64,000 nt of DNA from Cordylochernes scorpioides. Lineage: Eukaryota; Arthropoda; Arachnida; Pseudoscorpiones; Chernetidae. Under the pieces are notes generated by a model that saw nothing but the letters and a program-made list of their open reading frames with translations, did not search any database and had not been told where the DNA came from. Made by a program: the position numbers and the translations under genes. Where the stretch lies: the NCBI GenBank assembly GCA_030710605.1, contig CP092875.1:70869746-70933745 (forward strand), given 5' to 3'. This document shows, piece after piece, positions 1 to 10,944 of the stretch. How positions within the stretch are numbered: the stretch's first letter is position 1; every line of letters begins with the position of its first letter.

Positions 1-110
1 CAAATCTAATGATAAGGTACAATTTGGATTATCAACAAATATAGTCAAGACCGTCTTTCCTCAATTCCTCAATTCCTCATCGCTGTCACGGATGCGCGCG
101 CATCATCATT
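1..110. repeat. Fragment of dispersed repeat, related to 53798-53850
   Basis: Bases 43-105 match the reverse complement of about 53798-53850. Both share the block around gaccgtctttcctc and ctgtcacggatgcgcgcgc. At the second site this block belongs to a Helitron-like element, so this is probably a truncated end of the same family. No coding content is visible. Confidence 0.5.
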
Positions 111-119
111 AGTATAATA

Positions 120-615
120 TAAAAAGCCAACAAAGAAGAAGAATGTAATATAAAAAGCCAACAATGAAGAGTAAATATGATATAAAAAGCCAACAATGAA
201 GATTGAATGTAAGATAAAAAGCCAACAATGAAGAGTGAATGTAATATAAAAAGCCAACAATGAAGAATAAATGTAAGATAAAAAGCAAACAATGAAGAAT
301 GAATGTAAGATAAAAAGCCAACAATAAAGAGTAAATGTAATATAAAAAGCCAACAATGAAGAATAAATGTAAGATAAAAAGCCAACAATGAAGAGTAAAT
401 ATAATATAAAAAGCCAACAATGAAGAATAAATGTAAGATAAAAAAGCCAACAATGAAGAATGAATGTAAGATAAAAAGCCAACAATGAAGAGTAAATATG
501 ATATAAAAAGCCAACAATGAAGAATGAATGTAAGATAAAAAGCCAACAATGAAGAGTAAATGTAATATAAAATGCCAACAATGAAGAATAAATGTAAGAT
601 AAAAAGCCAACAGTA
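120..615. repeat. 32-bp minisatellite, about 16 units
   Basis: A tandem array built on a 32-bp unit with core ataaaaagccaacaatgaag. The first units start their gccaac at 126, 157, 189, 221, 253 and 285, which gives spacings of 31-32 bp. Units differ by a few substitutions (for example gtaatata versus gtaagata). The array stays open on the minus strand in several frames, giving repetitive Phe/Leu/Ile/Trp/Cys translations, but there is no start context or homology and I treat it as non-coding. Confidence 0.9.
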
Positions 616-617
616 TA

Positions 618-973
618 TTGTAAATATGATGATCTAGTTTGCTCTTTTTGAGCGGCACCTAATAAAGTTATTTGGAACTTTCTTAAAACAATAAAAATAG
701 AATTTTCGAAAATTTTGAAAAAAAAAAGAAAATTAAACTATGGTTAAGATAATATATTTATTATTTCAGATAAGTTCTGATTGTTTTTTAGGCCCCAAGG
801 GGATTCATGACTAGTAACTTGGAATTATCAATTGTTACTCTTTTGAAGTCAGCAACAAACCTTCCAAATAAATTTCATTTATTAACTCCCAATTTGATCC
901 TATTTAAAATTGTACATCATTGACAAAAGTGTGAAAAAAAATCAAAACATTTATCCAGAATCAACAGGATAAC

Positions 974-1024
<51 letters not shown>
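618..1024. repeat. Left flank of segmental unit A, ending in a TA microsatellite
   Basis: Bases 665-960 are closely similar to 12825-13100 and to 25400-25640, including the shared phrase ttggaattatcaattgttac. This marks the beginning of the tandem locus that carries the kinase genes. Bases 977-1024 are a TA-rich microsatellite into which the following LTR element inserted. No gene is seen. Confidence 0.75.
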
Positions 1025-1025
<1 letters not shown>

Positions 1026-1846
1026 GTAATATCTTGGGACCTCTGGGACCAGTGTTACCTGATTGCTAGACGAACCTCGATGTCAACTCTACCGTGCAGT
1101 CGGGGTGGAAGGCGACACAGCTGGGCAAAGGTGAAATAAACAAACAGAGATTCCACTAAAAGCGTCTGACGTCAAGAAGGAATGGGATGAGGAGAGAGAG
1201 AGAGAGATCTTAAGAGCAAGTATTACCGTTGGAATCCAAGCGAAGACTGCCAATTCTAGTTCCTCGATTTAACACCACGACCTTGCTGCTTTCTAATTGG
1301 CTGACCTATTTAGGTGATTCTTTCCTAATTGGTGGGACTTTTTCACGTGGTAGTGGGCTATTGGTTGACCTACCTTAGGTATTGTCTTCTGATTGGGCCT
1401 GGCTTATCTCTTTGACGGAAGAAATACGTCCGGTCTTGTTCCGGGAAATTGGGGCGTCTCTCAAACTTTTATAACTTCTGGTCAACAAGATACGTCCTGT
1501 CTTGTCCGGAAATATTGGTTTAAACTTAGCTCGCAGGGTGTCCGGGGTCAGAAGGTTAACTGTGGCGTTATTAATAATTATGTTCTCTTCTAGGGCCTAC
1601 CTCTTAGGTTTGACTTCTACGATCCTCTAAGCCTGATTTGTTTTAACCTTAACTTTCTCCTGTCTCTCTCCATTCCTTCTATCTGTGCAGTTGCAATACT
1701 TTATTAGATTCTTACGCGGTACAGATTGATGTTAGTTGAGGTTTTCTATGTGCAGTACATAAGAAGTTATATACAGTCATGGGTGGAACATGTGGTAGTG
1801 GATATCTAGACTATTTACAACAATTCCATGGTCTTAAATCATCACA
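1025..1846 (-). repeat. LTR, distal to gag (3' LTR in coding orientation)
   Basis: 822 bp. It is a direct repeat of 6343-7158, with about ten small differences. Most differences are single-base length changes in short runs, for example ccgggaaattgggg versus ccggaaattggg. The outer end is TGTAATATC and the inner end is ATCATCACA. Confidence 0.9.
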
Positions 1847-3771
1847 GATGGCCCCGGATGTGAGAGGGTTCATATGGAGGGATTTAAGAGAGCGGAATAG
1901 GAAGACTGTGATTAAGGAAGTAATTTTTTTAGAAATTAATTAAAGTGAGTTGGTATATAACATGGGGTGGATTTCTGTATATCCATAAGAGATAATAAAG
2001 CATAAACAACTAATATTAAACATACAAGTAAAAATAAAAATAGGAATAAAAGAAATAATAGAGAACATATAATGATGATAGGTAAAAATATAAATGATTT
2101 GATGGGAAAATCATGATCTCTTCGTGATGGGCGTTAGAAAGGGTTGAGGGGTTAGTTATTATTTGGTTGCGGCAATGTCACTTTGACTCAAGTCCCAAAC
2201 CATTTAATGTGCACGGCGCGGAGAACCTAGGCCATGTTTCACATGTAAATTTAAGGACCGAATAAAGTTACAGTACCACAATCGAAAAGTAAGATAAGGG
2301 TGATTGTTATGGGTTTTATCAATTAGTCGTTAAGACGTACGCATGCAGGATAAAGAGGGCGAAGATCAGTGACCAGAAATCAAAGTTTTAATTAGAGTCG
2401 TCAGGGGCTTAGCGAGAAAAAGAGTAAAATAAAAAAAAATGTGCCAGCGTGTGGCATGAGAGTGCCCTGGAATAAAAAAAAATACAATTTGCACGTATCC
2501 AATCCAGAAGTTGGGATAGGTAAATCTGGGGGACGGTGTGTCAAGATTGTTAATTACGAAATCAAAGGAGGTCAAGTCTAGCCTGCGAAGGAGTTAAAAG
2601 TTCCTGCGGAAAAGGGTTAGTATTTATTAAGAAGTAACCTTTAAAGTGGTTGTTTAAGCGGTTATTGAAGATTGCCCTGTTTTTTGATCATGATTTTTAG
2701 TTTGATTATAAAAGAATATATCATTGAGATATGAAATTGCGAAATTAAGGCTTTGCATATAGCGTTAAAGGATTTGGAAAATCGAAAATAGAATTGCGAA
2801 GTTAAATGCAAAGTAATCTTTAAAAAAAAAGTAAAAATAGTGATGATATGATACAAAGATTAACACACTAGAGCAGTATATAAGGGGTAATAGAGAGTGA
2901 AAACATTAAATGAAAATTAATAATGAGCAATAATATACTCGATAGCATTGACATGGTAGCGGAAGATGAAACAATGTAAATAACATCTAATTTATAAAGT
3001 GAGAAAAAAATATAAAATGACAAAAGGCAAATTAGTGATATAAACATGAAATATAAGCTTGAGATTATTAGATATGATATGAAAGATAAAATATAAAGTT
3101 GATTATAAAATAGAGTCATAAAGCAAACGTAAATAAGTTTTGGTAAAGAAAAATAAAAAAAAAAGACAATAATCTAAACTAATTGGTTGACGTTAAAAAA
3201 AAAACAATTATAAGAGTTATATAATGATTATATACAAGATTATAAAAATGAAAAATTTTAAAAAATGTTCATCGAGAAAGAAGAGCAAGTAAGATGATAC
3301 ATAGAAATTATATCGTGAAAGAATGGAAAAGTGTAGGCCAAATGAATGTTCCTGTTTTTTTAGGATGGGTGGAGAGAGCTTTAAATTGTCCTCGATTGAT
3401 ATCTTTGGTCTTGTTGGCCTAAGTTGTTCTAACTTATCGAATTTGTTTTAAGTTTGGTGCGACTCGTGGATCATATTGTCTCTAACTGTGAAACTTACTG
3501 AGTCCTAATGTTGTCGATTTTTTGTTTAAACTTATGTGGGTGTGTGTGATTTTTGTAGGTAAAGTGTTGTCTTTGGCACGCACTAATATTTAATTTAATA
3601 GGCGGCGAAAGTTCATTAGAGAACACGGGGTGGCGACGGATGTAACAAGATGTCGGCTGTTTGTTTGCTCGGGGGGGCGAGGGGAAGCGAAGCTATTTTT
3701 AATGCGATTCCGGATGTAGGTCAAGGGGGGCCTTTTGCGAGGCTGCTTGCTTTCTTTCAACTTATTGGAAG
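1847..3771. other. LTR-element interior with no recognisable gene
   Basis: AT-rich interior on the pol-distal side. Only short open frames occur, and none resembles the palm domain of reverse transcriptase, RNase H or integrase, which should lie here in the coding orientation. The sequence beside the LTR (1849 onward, tggccccggatgtgagaggg) resembles a plus-strand primer-binding site more than a minus-strand polypurine tract. The segment may be a replacement or heavy decay. Confidence 0.6.
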
Positions 3772-4020
3772 TTAATTCGAACTACGTTCGGAGATATTAT
3801 TTCTAAAATTGTAAACACAAAAGCGTTTTGATTTGTCACTTTTGGTGAAAAGCGTTATGGGATTGATATAGGGAGATACAGAGGTTGTAATTATCCTGTG
3901 TTCAAGCATTTGTTCGATTTGTGTTTGTATTTCGAAAATTCGGATATTGTATCTGTTGATATTAAATCGACTGGTTGTTGTGTTTCGATATTTTGCGGAC
4001 TTAGTAAAAATGTTATTCAT
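3772..4020 (-). pseudogene. Reverse transcriptase N-terminal fragment (Ty3-like)
   Basis: An 82-residue open frame containing the typical start of a Ty3/gypsy RT. It has an IEQMLEHRII-like helix, then SVSPYINPI, then TKSDKSKRFCV, which corresponds to the family pattern 'I-x-SPYxSPxVxVxKKDGxxRxCVDYRxLN'. It diverges and stops before the catalytic aspartates, so no active enzyme can be made. It lies downstream of gag and protease on the same strand, as expected for a gag-pro-RT order. Confidence 0.7.
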
Positions 4021-4635
4021 GGATATCGGGTTAGAAGTGAATGAAATTGCGACTATCTACGTGGACAAGGTGTGATTAAAGGTGTCACAGGCGTGATGAA
4101 GGCGTCTTTGGCCTGAAAATTGAAAGAGTTTAGTGGTGTGGCGCTGTGACACGAAGCGAAAAAATTGTAAATGAAAAGGTATCACGTGAAGTCTTTGTTT
4201 TGTACAAAATCTAACCTGTTTCGCTAAGAATAACAAATTTACTAACGTCATGGGCGCTGGTTGTACGAACATATCGGGAATTTTTATATTATTAGTGGAT
4301 ATGACACGTTTAATGTGAGAGGAAAAAAAAGATTGTGTGTGTTTAGTAGGGCGACGTGTTGCAGCTTGTGTAGCTCGAAATTAGATTTGGGTGTGAAGCC
4401 GCGCATTAAAAATTGTTGTCAATTGGAAAAAGTTATGTGAGAGGGTGTTGTATATTTTGTTGAGAGAGATTTGTCGATATTTAAATAGGCATGTAAAAGG
4501 ATGGAGTGTAGTTATGTGGGAATTTAACGATTGGAATAGTTTTGGAAGGCTGTGATTTAAGTTACTTCTGTCCAAAGATATGAAAGAAAAGGACATAGGG
4601 GCGTTGAAAATGGGATTAGGAACATTATAATGAGG

Positions 4636-5115
4636 TTAAATAAGAGTGTTGGAGTTCACCACGTGTGAGCAACCTGTTCCAGGAGGGAAAAATTTAGTAA
4701 ATGGGACAGTTGTATTAACCTGTCCATGGGACACGTGTTGCTTGCACGAGGTGAATTTGTATAAGGTAGTTGGTAGAGGTACATTATCTTGATACAGGAG
4801 TAGCTGAGGACAGTTTATAATTAGTAGAAATCTTTTTATGGAGTTAAGGGATAATATGCCAAAAGGCAAGGGGGCATCTATAATATGGAATTTTAGGTTC
4901 TGCGTTATGTTACCTATTTTTACGTTTAAAAAGATATAACCTATGGTGAAAATATTGTTAGCTATGGCATTAATAGTTAAGTTAAATGGTGAACAGGTAT
5001 TTTCTTTTGCAAATTGGTTTCTATTATTTTAAAAGTATTCCGACTAATTATATCGATAGATGCTCCTGTATCAAGTAGTAGATGTAGGTTTACATTATTG
5101 GGCAGTTCAGCTCGA
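4636..5115 (-). pseudogene. Retroviral-type aspartic protease region
   Basis: Minus-strand reading just after gag, in the frame overlapping the gag end, runs LLVRAELPNN, then LLLDTGASIDIISRN. The catalytic DTGAS is at 5058-5072. Further downstream, after frame breaks, a segment with FHIIDAPLPFGILS looks like the C-terminal part of such a protease. Stops interrupt it. The protease frame is shifted relative to gag, which could be programmed frameshifting or an indel. Confidence 0.65.
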
Positions 5116-5127
5116 ACGAGCAATTGT

Positions 5128-6261
5128 TCAACGAAAGTTGTGTGAGGAGGAACCTACTGTTGTGCTGTCTTGGGCGTCGGAACAGGCCTGTTTTGGTGCC
5201 GTGGTCGAGGTACCTATGGGACAGCTAGGGTTCACTGCTTGCGCTGGGCTCGTGGTGTAGAGAGGATCAGGGGAGCGGGTAACATGCGCTCGCGTGTTGT
5301 TAACTTGGAAGGGTGCGGGAGAGGACAACACAGTTCGGTCGTGCTGCGGATAAGTTGTGGCTCGGTACACAGGTCTTGGACGGCTCTGTGCAGGCCGTTT
5401 GGGACACTGGGCGTGCCAGTGCATGGCGCCACAATACCTGCAGGATGAAGGTGGTGGATTGTCAGAGTAGTTGGGTCGCGCTGACCATGGTCGCGGAGCA
5501 CTGTACCTCGGTGACGGTGCGAAGGAAGGGTTGGGCGTTGTTCTGGTCGTCTGTTGGCACACTTGCGACGCACTGTGGGTTCCTCTTACGCGCGATACTA
5601 CACTATACCACGCTTGGAGGGTGTTCGGTTGCACGGCAGCGACAATGCGCTGATCAGCGACGGGTAACCCATCAGTCAGGGATTCTAAAAGGATTTTGTG
5701 GGGAAGGTTCAGCTGTAGGCCACACACCGTCTTTTTTTGATAATATTCCTCTAACGAGGAGCGATCTGTCAACTTAATGGCCAAGAATTGGGCAAATGAC
5801 GCGTTTGTGGTTTCAGGAAAGAGGTCTATCAAGGCCTGCCTTGCGTCAACGTAATATAATTTGTCTAATTTTAGGCTGCGGAAGTAGTGCAGGGCCTTAC
5901 CTTGTAGGAGGTTGGGAAGCCTTCTCAGTCTGTCGGTGTAGTGTAGTTGGGCCAGATCAGCTTGGGCGTCGTAGTTGTCGAAGAAGCTCTGCGCCTCGTA
6001 CGAACCATCGTAACGCGATAGCTCCACATCTCGCGATAGTCCTGTCGCCGAGGAGAGCTGATATATCGTCCTGGCTAAACTCCCCAGGACATCTGACACC
6101 GGCGGCGGGGGTGTGACGTCTTCCTGGCCGGGGGCGATTTCCTCCGTTCTACCGAGAGTGTTTTCGTTTTCTTTCTTTGGAAAAGTGGTGCTTCCGCCAC
6201 TTTCGGAGTCGGGATCGGACTCCATTGGTTCCTTGGGATTCTCCTCTCTTCCCTGTTCCAT
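5128..6261 (-). CDS. Gag-like protein of the LTR retrotransposon
   Basis: 377 residues. An acidic, low-complexity N-terminus (about residues 1-50) is followed by a capsid-like helical region around residues 60-240, with the phrases LSRYDGSYEAQSFFDNY and LPNLLQGKALHYF. A single CCHC zinc knuckle follows near residue 275 (C-R-Y-C-G-A-M-H-W-H-A-Q-C, CX2CX4HX4C), and then a Pro/Ser/Thr-rich tail. This is the standard layout of a retrotransposon Gag that assembles the particle and binds the element RNA. It starts about 80 bases inside the gag-proximal LTR (6343-7158). The frame is fully open, in contrast with the broken pol. I chose the first Met, which sits directly in the leader. Confidence 0.85.
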   Translation of the reverse strand: MEQGREENPKEPMESDPDSESGGSTTFPKKENENTLGRTEEIAPGQEDVTPPPPVSDVLGSLARTIYQLSSATGLSRDVELSRYDGSYEAQSFFDNYDAQADLAQLHYTDRLRRLPNLLQGKALHYFRSLKLDKLYYVDARQALIDLFPETTNASFAQFLAIKLTDRSSLEEYYQKKTVCGLQLNLPHKILLESLTDGLPVADQRIVAAVQPNTLQAWYSVVSRVRGTHSASQVCQQTTRTTPNPSFAPSPRYSAPRPWSARPNYSDNPPPSSCRYCGAMHWHAQCPKRPAQSRPRPVYRATTYPQHDRTVLSSPAPFQVNNTRAHVTRSPDPLYTTSPAQAVNPSCPIGTSTTAPKQACSDAQDSTTVGSSSHNFR

Positions 6262-6342
6262 CTTTCTGTACAGACAGTGGTCTATTTGCTTACTTGTACC
6301 TTGGCGTCCACTATCCTGTCGACTCTTCGTTACGGGGGAGTC

Positions 6343-7154
6343 TGTAATATCTTGGGACCTCTGGGACCAGTGTTACCTGATGCTAGACGAACCTCGATGT
6401 CAACTCTACCGTGCAGTCGGGGTGGAAGGCGACACAGCTGGGCCAAAGGTGAAATAAACAAACAGAGATTCCACTAAAAGCGTCTGACGTCAAGAAGGAA
6501 TGGGATGAGGAGAGAGAGAGAGATCTTAAGAGCAAGTGTTACCGTTGGAATCCAAGCGAAGACTGCCAATTCTAGTTCCTCGATTTAACACCACGACCTT
6601 GCTGCTTTCTAATTGGCTGACCTATTTAGGTGATTCTTTCCTAATTGGTGGGACTTTTTCACGTGGTAGTGGGCTATTGGTTGACCTACTTAGGTATTGT
6701 CTTCTGATTGGGCCTGGCTTATCTCTTTGACGGAAGAAATACGTCCGGTCTTGTTCCGGAAATTGGGCGTCTCTCAAACTTTTATAACTTCTGGTCACAA
6801 GATACGTCCTGTCTTGTCCGGAAATATTGGTTTAAACTTAGCTCGCAGGGTGTCCGGGGTCAGAAGGTTAACTGTGGCGTTATTAATAATTATGTTCTCT
6901 TCTAGGCCTACCTCTTAGGTTTGACTTCTACGATCCTCTAAGCCTGATTTGTTTTAACTTTAACTTTCTCCTGTCTCTCTCCATTCCTTCTATCTGTGCA
7001 GTTGCAATACTTTATTAGATTCTTACGCGGTACAGATTGATGTTAGTTGAGGTTTTCTATGTGCAGTACATAAGAAGTTATATACAGTCATGGGGTGGAA
7101 CATGTGGTAGTGGATATCTAGACTATTTACAACAATTCCATGGTCTTAAATCAT

Positions 7155-7158
<4 letters not shown>
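6343..7158 (-). repeat. LTR, gag-proximal (5' LTR in coding orientation), with promoter signals
   Basis: 816 bp. On the minus strand it contains a TATA-like TATATAA at about 7078-7085 and a poly(A) signal AATAAA about 65 bases further on (complement of ctttatt near 7011). This is the usual TATA-then-AATAAA spacing of a U3-R junction and supports minus-strand transcription. It ends CA at 7158 in the plus reading, followed by the TATA target duplication. Confidence 0.85.
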
Positions 7159-7192
<34 letters not shown>

Positions 7193-7820
7193 TATATTTT
7201 AATAATATAAATTTTGTCCTTTTTTTTTCTGAGAAAAAATTCATAACATTTTTGTTTCTAATACCTATTCACTTAGTTGTAATATAAAGGTAACCCAGGC
7301 TCCTGGAGCGTATCCATAGATCGTCCAACCTATCCATACATATAAATCAATCAACCTATATATTTTCTCCATAACAATTATATATTTATACTTTGTAAGA
7401 AACACTCAATATATTTCTAACGAAATTATAAAATGGAAAGACTATGCGTCCGCTAATAGACAAACATCTGACCTTCCAAAAAAACAACAAGTCAAGAACC
7501 TAATAATAATTACAAAGGCAGCACAACACAGTCTAACTCTACTATTAGGAAGAAAAATCAAGATTACCTTATATAGCAAGCAAACAATCTACACCTTGCA
7601 AACTCTCCATTGATTCTCCTTTCTTTTATTTATTTCATTATTTAGAAATTTTGTTCTAGTACTATATGTGGTGTATTCAGGTTGATTGAAAAGTAAAAAT
7701 AGATTTTAGGCGTTATTTATTTAAATGACTTTTATTATATTAAACCGGAGTAGATTCAAAATCCAAAATTACAAGTCAAAAAGAAGAATGATGATGATAA
7801 GTTATATATTACGATATATA
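7159..7820. repeat. Segmental unit A, continuation after LTR element
   Basis: AT-rich DNA alignable with unit B at about 13140-13790 and with unit C at about 25650-25810 and 26371-26660. Shared phrases include ctattcacttag and ctacaccttgcaaactc. It begins with the other half of the TA microsatellite. No gene is seen. Confidence 0.7.
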
Positions 7821-8503
7821 TGTAATATTATGCGGTGAATATTACTCTTGGAGGTTGATGATTGTTGAGGTGGTGGCGCAGTCGTGGTGCTGAGTGCTAA
7901 GGTGTACACAACAGGGGAAAGTAGTCGAGAGTACACGATTGATTGTTGAAATAAAGGCAACTAACTGATCGGAGGAAAGAAAGGCTTTGAGAAGGTGGAG
8001 CGGTTTGGCTATTGACTATCTATTCACATTGCGGTAAGATTGACTTAGCTGAAAGGATGAGCGGGGAGGGATCTCTAGAGTAGGTGTTACCTCGGTGGGA
8101 GCTAGCTAACTACTGTAGGTCCGAACTCGGTGGGATCGATCTAACTACTACCAATTCTCTGTTCTCGATTTAAACGGAAACTCTTCTTCCTTCTCATTGG
8201 TTGACCTGTGTGACGTGGAGGTTCCCTATAGGTCCTCCACTAATGAGTTACTCCCTGATTGGTCTACGTTACGCCTTTGTCTTTGGACATGTTTCAGCTT
8301 GACCAGGAAATACTGTGTCGTTGAACTCGAACTTTTACGAGTTCCGGGATAATTAAAACTGGTAATGATCATCTTTCTCTAGGCCTTCTTTCTCTAGGCC
8401 TTCTTTCCTCCAATGTTAAACCTTGTTCTTTATTGAAATTCAAATCATACATTTTCATACATATTGGATTGGGTTGGCATCTAACTATGTACAAATTATG
8501 ACA
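7821..8503. mobile_element. Solo LTR (related to the 1025-7158 family)
   Basis: 683 bp, starting TGTAATATTATG and ending ATTATGACA, flanked by TATA on both sides. Unit B has the empty site: acgatatatata is followed directly by the acagaatctgtg block there (about 13791-13810). It shares blocks in the same order with the LTRs of the full element, including ttctcgattta and attggttgacct, so the two are related families. It is what remains after recombination between two LTRs. Confidence 0.85.
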
Positions 8504-10029
8504 TATATTACAGAATCTGTGGATTTAAAATTATTAGAATATAAATATGCGACACTATTTATAATCTTGTGAAATTTTCTTTTTCAAAATAATATATTTT
8601 CCAATTTATTCATGTCTCATGTGTATGAGATCCTATGTAATATTGTGAAAAATAATATGTAAATATATTTAAACTAGATGAATGGCCGTTCAATATATGA
8701 ATCTAGAAGGGCAGCATGCCTTATATAAAATTGTTTAAAATATTAAAGTATGTGTGGTGTTTTCTAATATATTTCGAACTCAATACCCTGCATAAATTGA
8801 ATTAAATAAAATTGATTATCAGATATTAGGTTCTACTATGAATTTTTCATCACTTATTTAAATATAATGATATACGTTGGCACTCTCCATTTTACCTTTA
8901 GTTATTTAGAGCGCCTTGTCATAGGCTTCTATAAAAAAAATTAGCTTTCATTTTCACTTGCTCACTCGCAATTGCAATGCAATTTGGAATTCTTTTTATA
9001 TTGGAACAAATTTGTAAAAATTAAAACAATGACTCTTGTCATTTAATTAAGTAACACGATGTTAACCAGACCTTATTTTTAAAACAATAAATCATTTATT
9101 ATTTTATGCATATAGTGACTGTAGTGATTTTTCATATAGATTTGGGTACAAATCATCAAGAGGTTAAAGAGGTCGTGCATTATCAACACCTGAACAAACG
9201 TGTTATTTATTTAAAATAGTGTTTGGGTATATAATTAATGAAACTAATTGAAATTTTAAAATTTCTCAAATTAGAGCTTGAAAAGAGGTTTTTATGAAGC
9301 TAATATTTCATACTCTCATACAAATGTTTACAAACAAATTGAAAACCAATGCAGAAAATATTTTGGTTGGAAAATATATACAAATAATTTATATTTATAA
9401 CCGTTAAATTAATATCGTCATAATGAATTTTAAAAATTATTTTGGCTCCTCTGCGCGCCCGTGCACACGCAAATTAAATTTATTTTAATATCACGATCGT
9501 CAAACCATGATGAAAAAATTCCTCTGCTCTGTATTTAGAAGGACTAGGCAGAATTAAAAATCAAAAAACCCCGATCATAAATAGGTCAGAATTAAAAACG
9601 GCTGAGACTAAAGCCGTGTATAGCGCGCACTTACAATGCGCTTACAATTGCAAATGTCTTAGACAGTTTTTTTTTTACTTGAAACTGCAAAAGGTTCACA
9701 TATAGAGAAATGAAATTTCGGATTTATTGCTCGTTTGAGGCCACAACCATTCCCTTCAAAAAAAGCAAATATCGACTCTCAATGGTTTCCGAGTTGAAAT
9801 CGTGAATCACCTACAGACATCCCTTTTAAATAGAAAAATAAATATTTTATTCTATATTATTTATTTTTATCACAGATTTAAATATACAAATTTTAATTTT
9901 TAAATGATGAATATTTCTAATTTTATCAACATATCTTCTCCTTCCTATGATACTTTCACATGCACTCAAAAATAAATTCAATTAGGAATTAAATATTCAG
10001 TAAATATTACACATAAATTATTACATAAT
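8504..10029. promoter_or_regulatory. Unit A 5' flank of kinase copy A, conserved in all paralogues
   Basis: The stretch is non-coding and aligns with 13800-14679 plus 15920-16567 (unit B) and with 26900-27923 (unit C). The last ~430 bases also align with 62330-62739 (unit D). Conserved landmarks are an aataggtcagaattaaaaacggct block, a run of 'acttacaattgca' repeats, and attcagtaaatattacacataaa just before the start codon. Retention in all four paralogues makes it a candidate promoter/leader. I cannot place the transcription start. Confidence 0.5.
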
Positions 10030-10944
10030 ATGTTTACAAAGGTAATAGACGCGATGCCTAAACAGGAGAAATCAACTTCCTTTGATGTTAATAAACTGTA
10101 CTCTCAAGTTGAGGGTATCATCACCAATAAAGCTACAGGACGAAGGTTTGAGAAAGGAAAACTGCTTGGAAAAGGAAGAAATGGATGTTGTTTTAAAGTC
10201 CATGATATGGAATCAAATGAAACATTTGCTTGTAAGGTTTTAAAGAAAAGTAGACATTCACTATATGAGGCCAAAATGTTGAAATCTTTGAACCACAGAA
10301 ATATAGTAAAATATTACGAACATTTCTGTGATGAAAAAGTTCAGTATATCATAATGGAATGCTGTGACTCATCTCTTTATGATATCTGCTTAGAAAAAGA
10401 GATAGATGTGAATTTAATCCGATATTATGTACGTCAGATTGCAACGGCTTGTCACTATCTACACACAGAAAAATATATCGTCCATGCAGATCTCAAACCA
10501 GAAAATATTCTACTCAAAGATGGGGTAGTCAAATTGGCTGATTTTGGTCTTTCTCGGAAGTTGTCATCAGTAAATGAAAAATTAACACATAAAGGAGGGA
10601 CCCTTGTCTTCAAGGCTCCAGAAATAATAATAAAAAAACTCTGCGGTGTTGAAAATGATTGCTGGGCGTTGGGATGCACCATTTTCCAATTGTTTGAAGG
10701 TAAAACAGTTTTTAATTGCAACAATATCGAGGAAATGGAGCGCATATTTATTAATAACACATTCCAAGTTCCTCTCACATCTTGTTCAAACGTTAACACG
10801 TTGATCATAGGGCTTCTGGAAACAAATTCAGAATTGAGGTACACCATGAGAGATGTCCTCAAGTCAACATTTGTAAAGGAACCCAGTCAATATACCGTAA
10901 TGGCCGAAAATATTTCTCAACTGGTGACGAATCTGTACTTGTAA
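10030..10944 (+). CDS. PLK-like serine/threonine kinase, copy A (HAD catalytic loop)
   Basis: 304 residues, single exon. The domain starts with TGRRFEKGKLLGKG, the lead-in typical of Polo-like kinases. Features in order: Gly loop GKGRNG at 47-52, ATP lysine K69 (FACK), helix-C E80, an HRNIVKYYEHFCDE segment like the PLK hinge approach, catalytic loop H152-A-D154-L-K156-P-E-N159, D171FG, A196PE, D210 and R270. All residues needed for phosphotransfer are present, but the HRD arginine is alanine, so it is a non-RD kinase and may not need classical activation-loop phosphorylation. Polo boxes are absent: the protein ends about 30 residues after the domain, against roughly 570-600 residues for a full PLK. 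The start codon context and upstream block are shared with the other copies. It is intact and probably functional. Substrate and cell location are unknown. Confidence 0.85.
   Translation: MFTKVIDAMPKQEKSTSFDVNKLYSQVEGIITNKATGRRFEKGKLLGKGRNGCCFKVHDMESNETFACKVLKKSRHSLYEAKMLKSLNHRNIVKYYEHFCDEKVQYIIMECCDSSLYDICLEKEIDVNLIRYYVRQIATACHYLHTEKYIVHADLKPENILLKDGVVKLADFGLSRKLSSVNEKLTHKGGTLVFKAPEIIIKKLCGVENDCWALGCTIFQLFEGKTVFNCNNIEEMERIFINNTFQVPLTSCSNVNTLIIGLLETNSELRYTMRDVLKSTFVKEPSQYTVMAENISQLVTNLYL

Larger units (their letters stand above)
1025..7158 (-). mobile_element. Ty3/gypsy-type LTR retrotransposon, degenerate interior
   Basis: About 6.1 kb. It is bounded by two nearly identical LTRs (1025-1846 and 6343-7158) that begin TG and end CA on the plus strand, with a 4-bp target duplication TATA on each side. 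Coding runs on the minus strand: gag (5128-6261), an aspartic protease (DTGAS at 5058-5072), then the start of a Ty3-type reverse transcriptase (3772-4020). The rest of pol is not recognisable in 1847-3770. The insertion splits segmental unit A: the flank resumes at 7159 with sequence matching units B and C. Near-identity of the LTRs suggests a young insertion, but the decayed pol suggests it moved using another element's enzymes. Confidence 0.85.

Noticed and set aside
120..615. CRISPR-like array, or long overlapping minus-strand ORFs rich in Phe/Leu/Trp/Cys
   Set aside because: The repeats are directly adjacent without unique spacers, the genome is eukaryotic, and the ORFs are periodic translations of a minisatellite in several frames at once.
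2366..3119. Short minus-strand frames as part of pol
   Set aside because: AT-rich, low complexity, no RT, RNase H or integrase motifs.
5170..6457. Plus-strand open frames opposite gag
   Set aside because: They are shadows of the GC-richer gag gene on the minus strand. They lack motifs and overlap each other.
8674..8720. ctagatgaatggccgttcaatatatgaatctag as a Helitron 3' end
   Set aside because: It resembles the H2 tail (CTAG-acgaatggcc) but lacks the GC-rich hairpin and is simply conserved in units A, B and C.
10455..10862. Antisense ORFs within the kinase genes
   Set aside because: Antisense shadows that recur wherever the kinase sequence occurs, with no independent features.
10030..10944. 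Kinases as viral or integrated-virus genes
   Set aside because: No viral neighbours. The lead-in and domain motifs fit cellular PLKs, and the flanks are ordinary duplicated genomic DNA.
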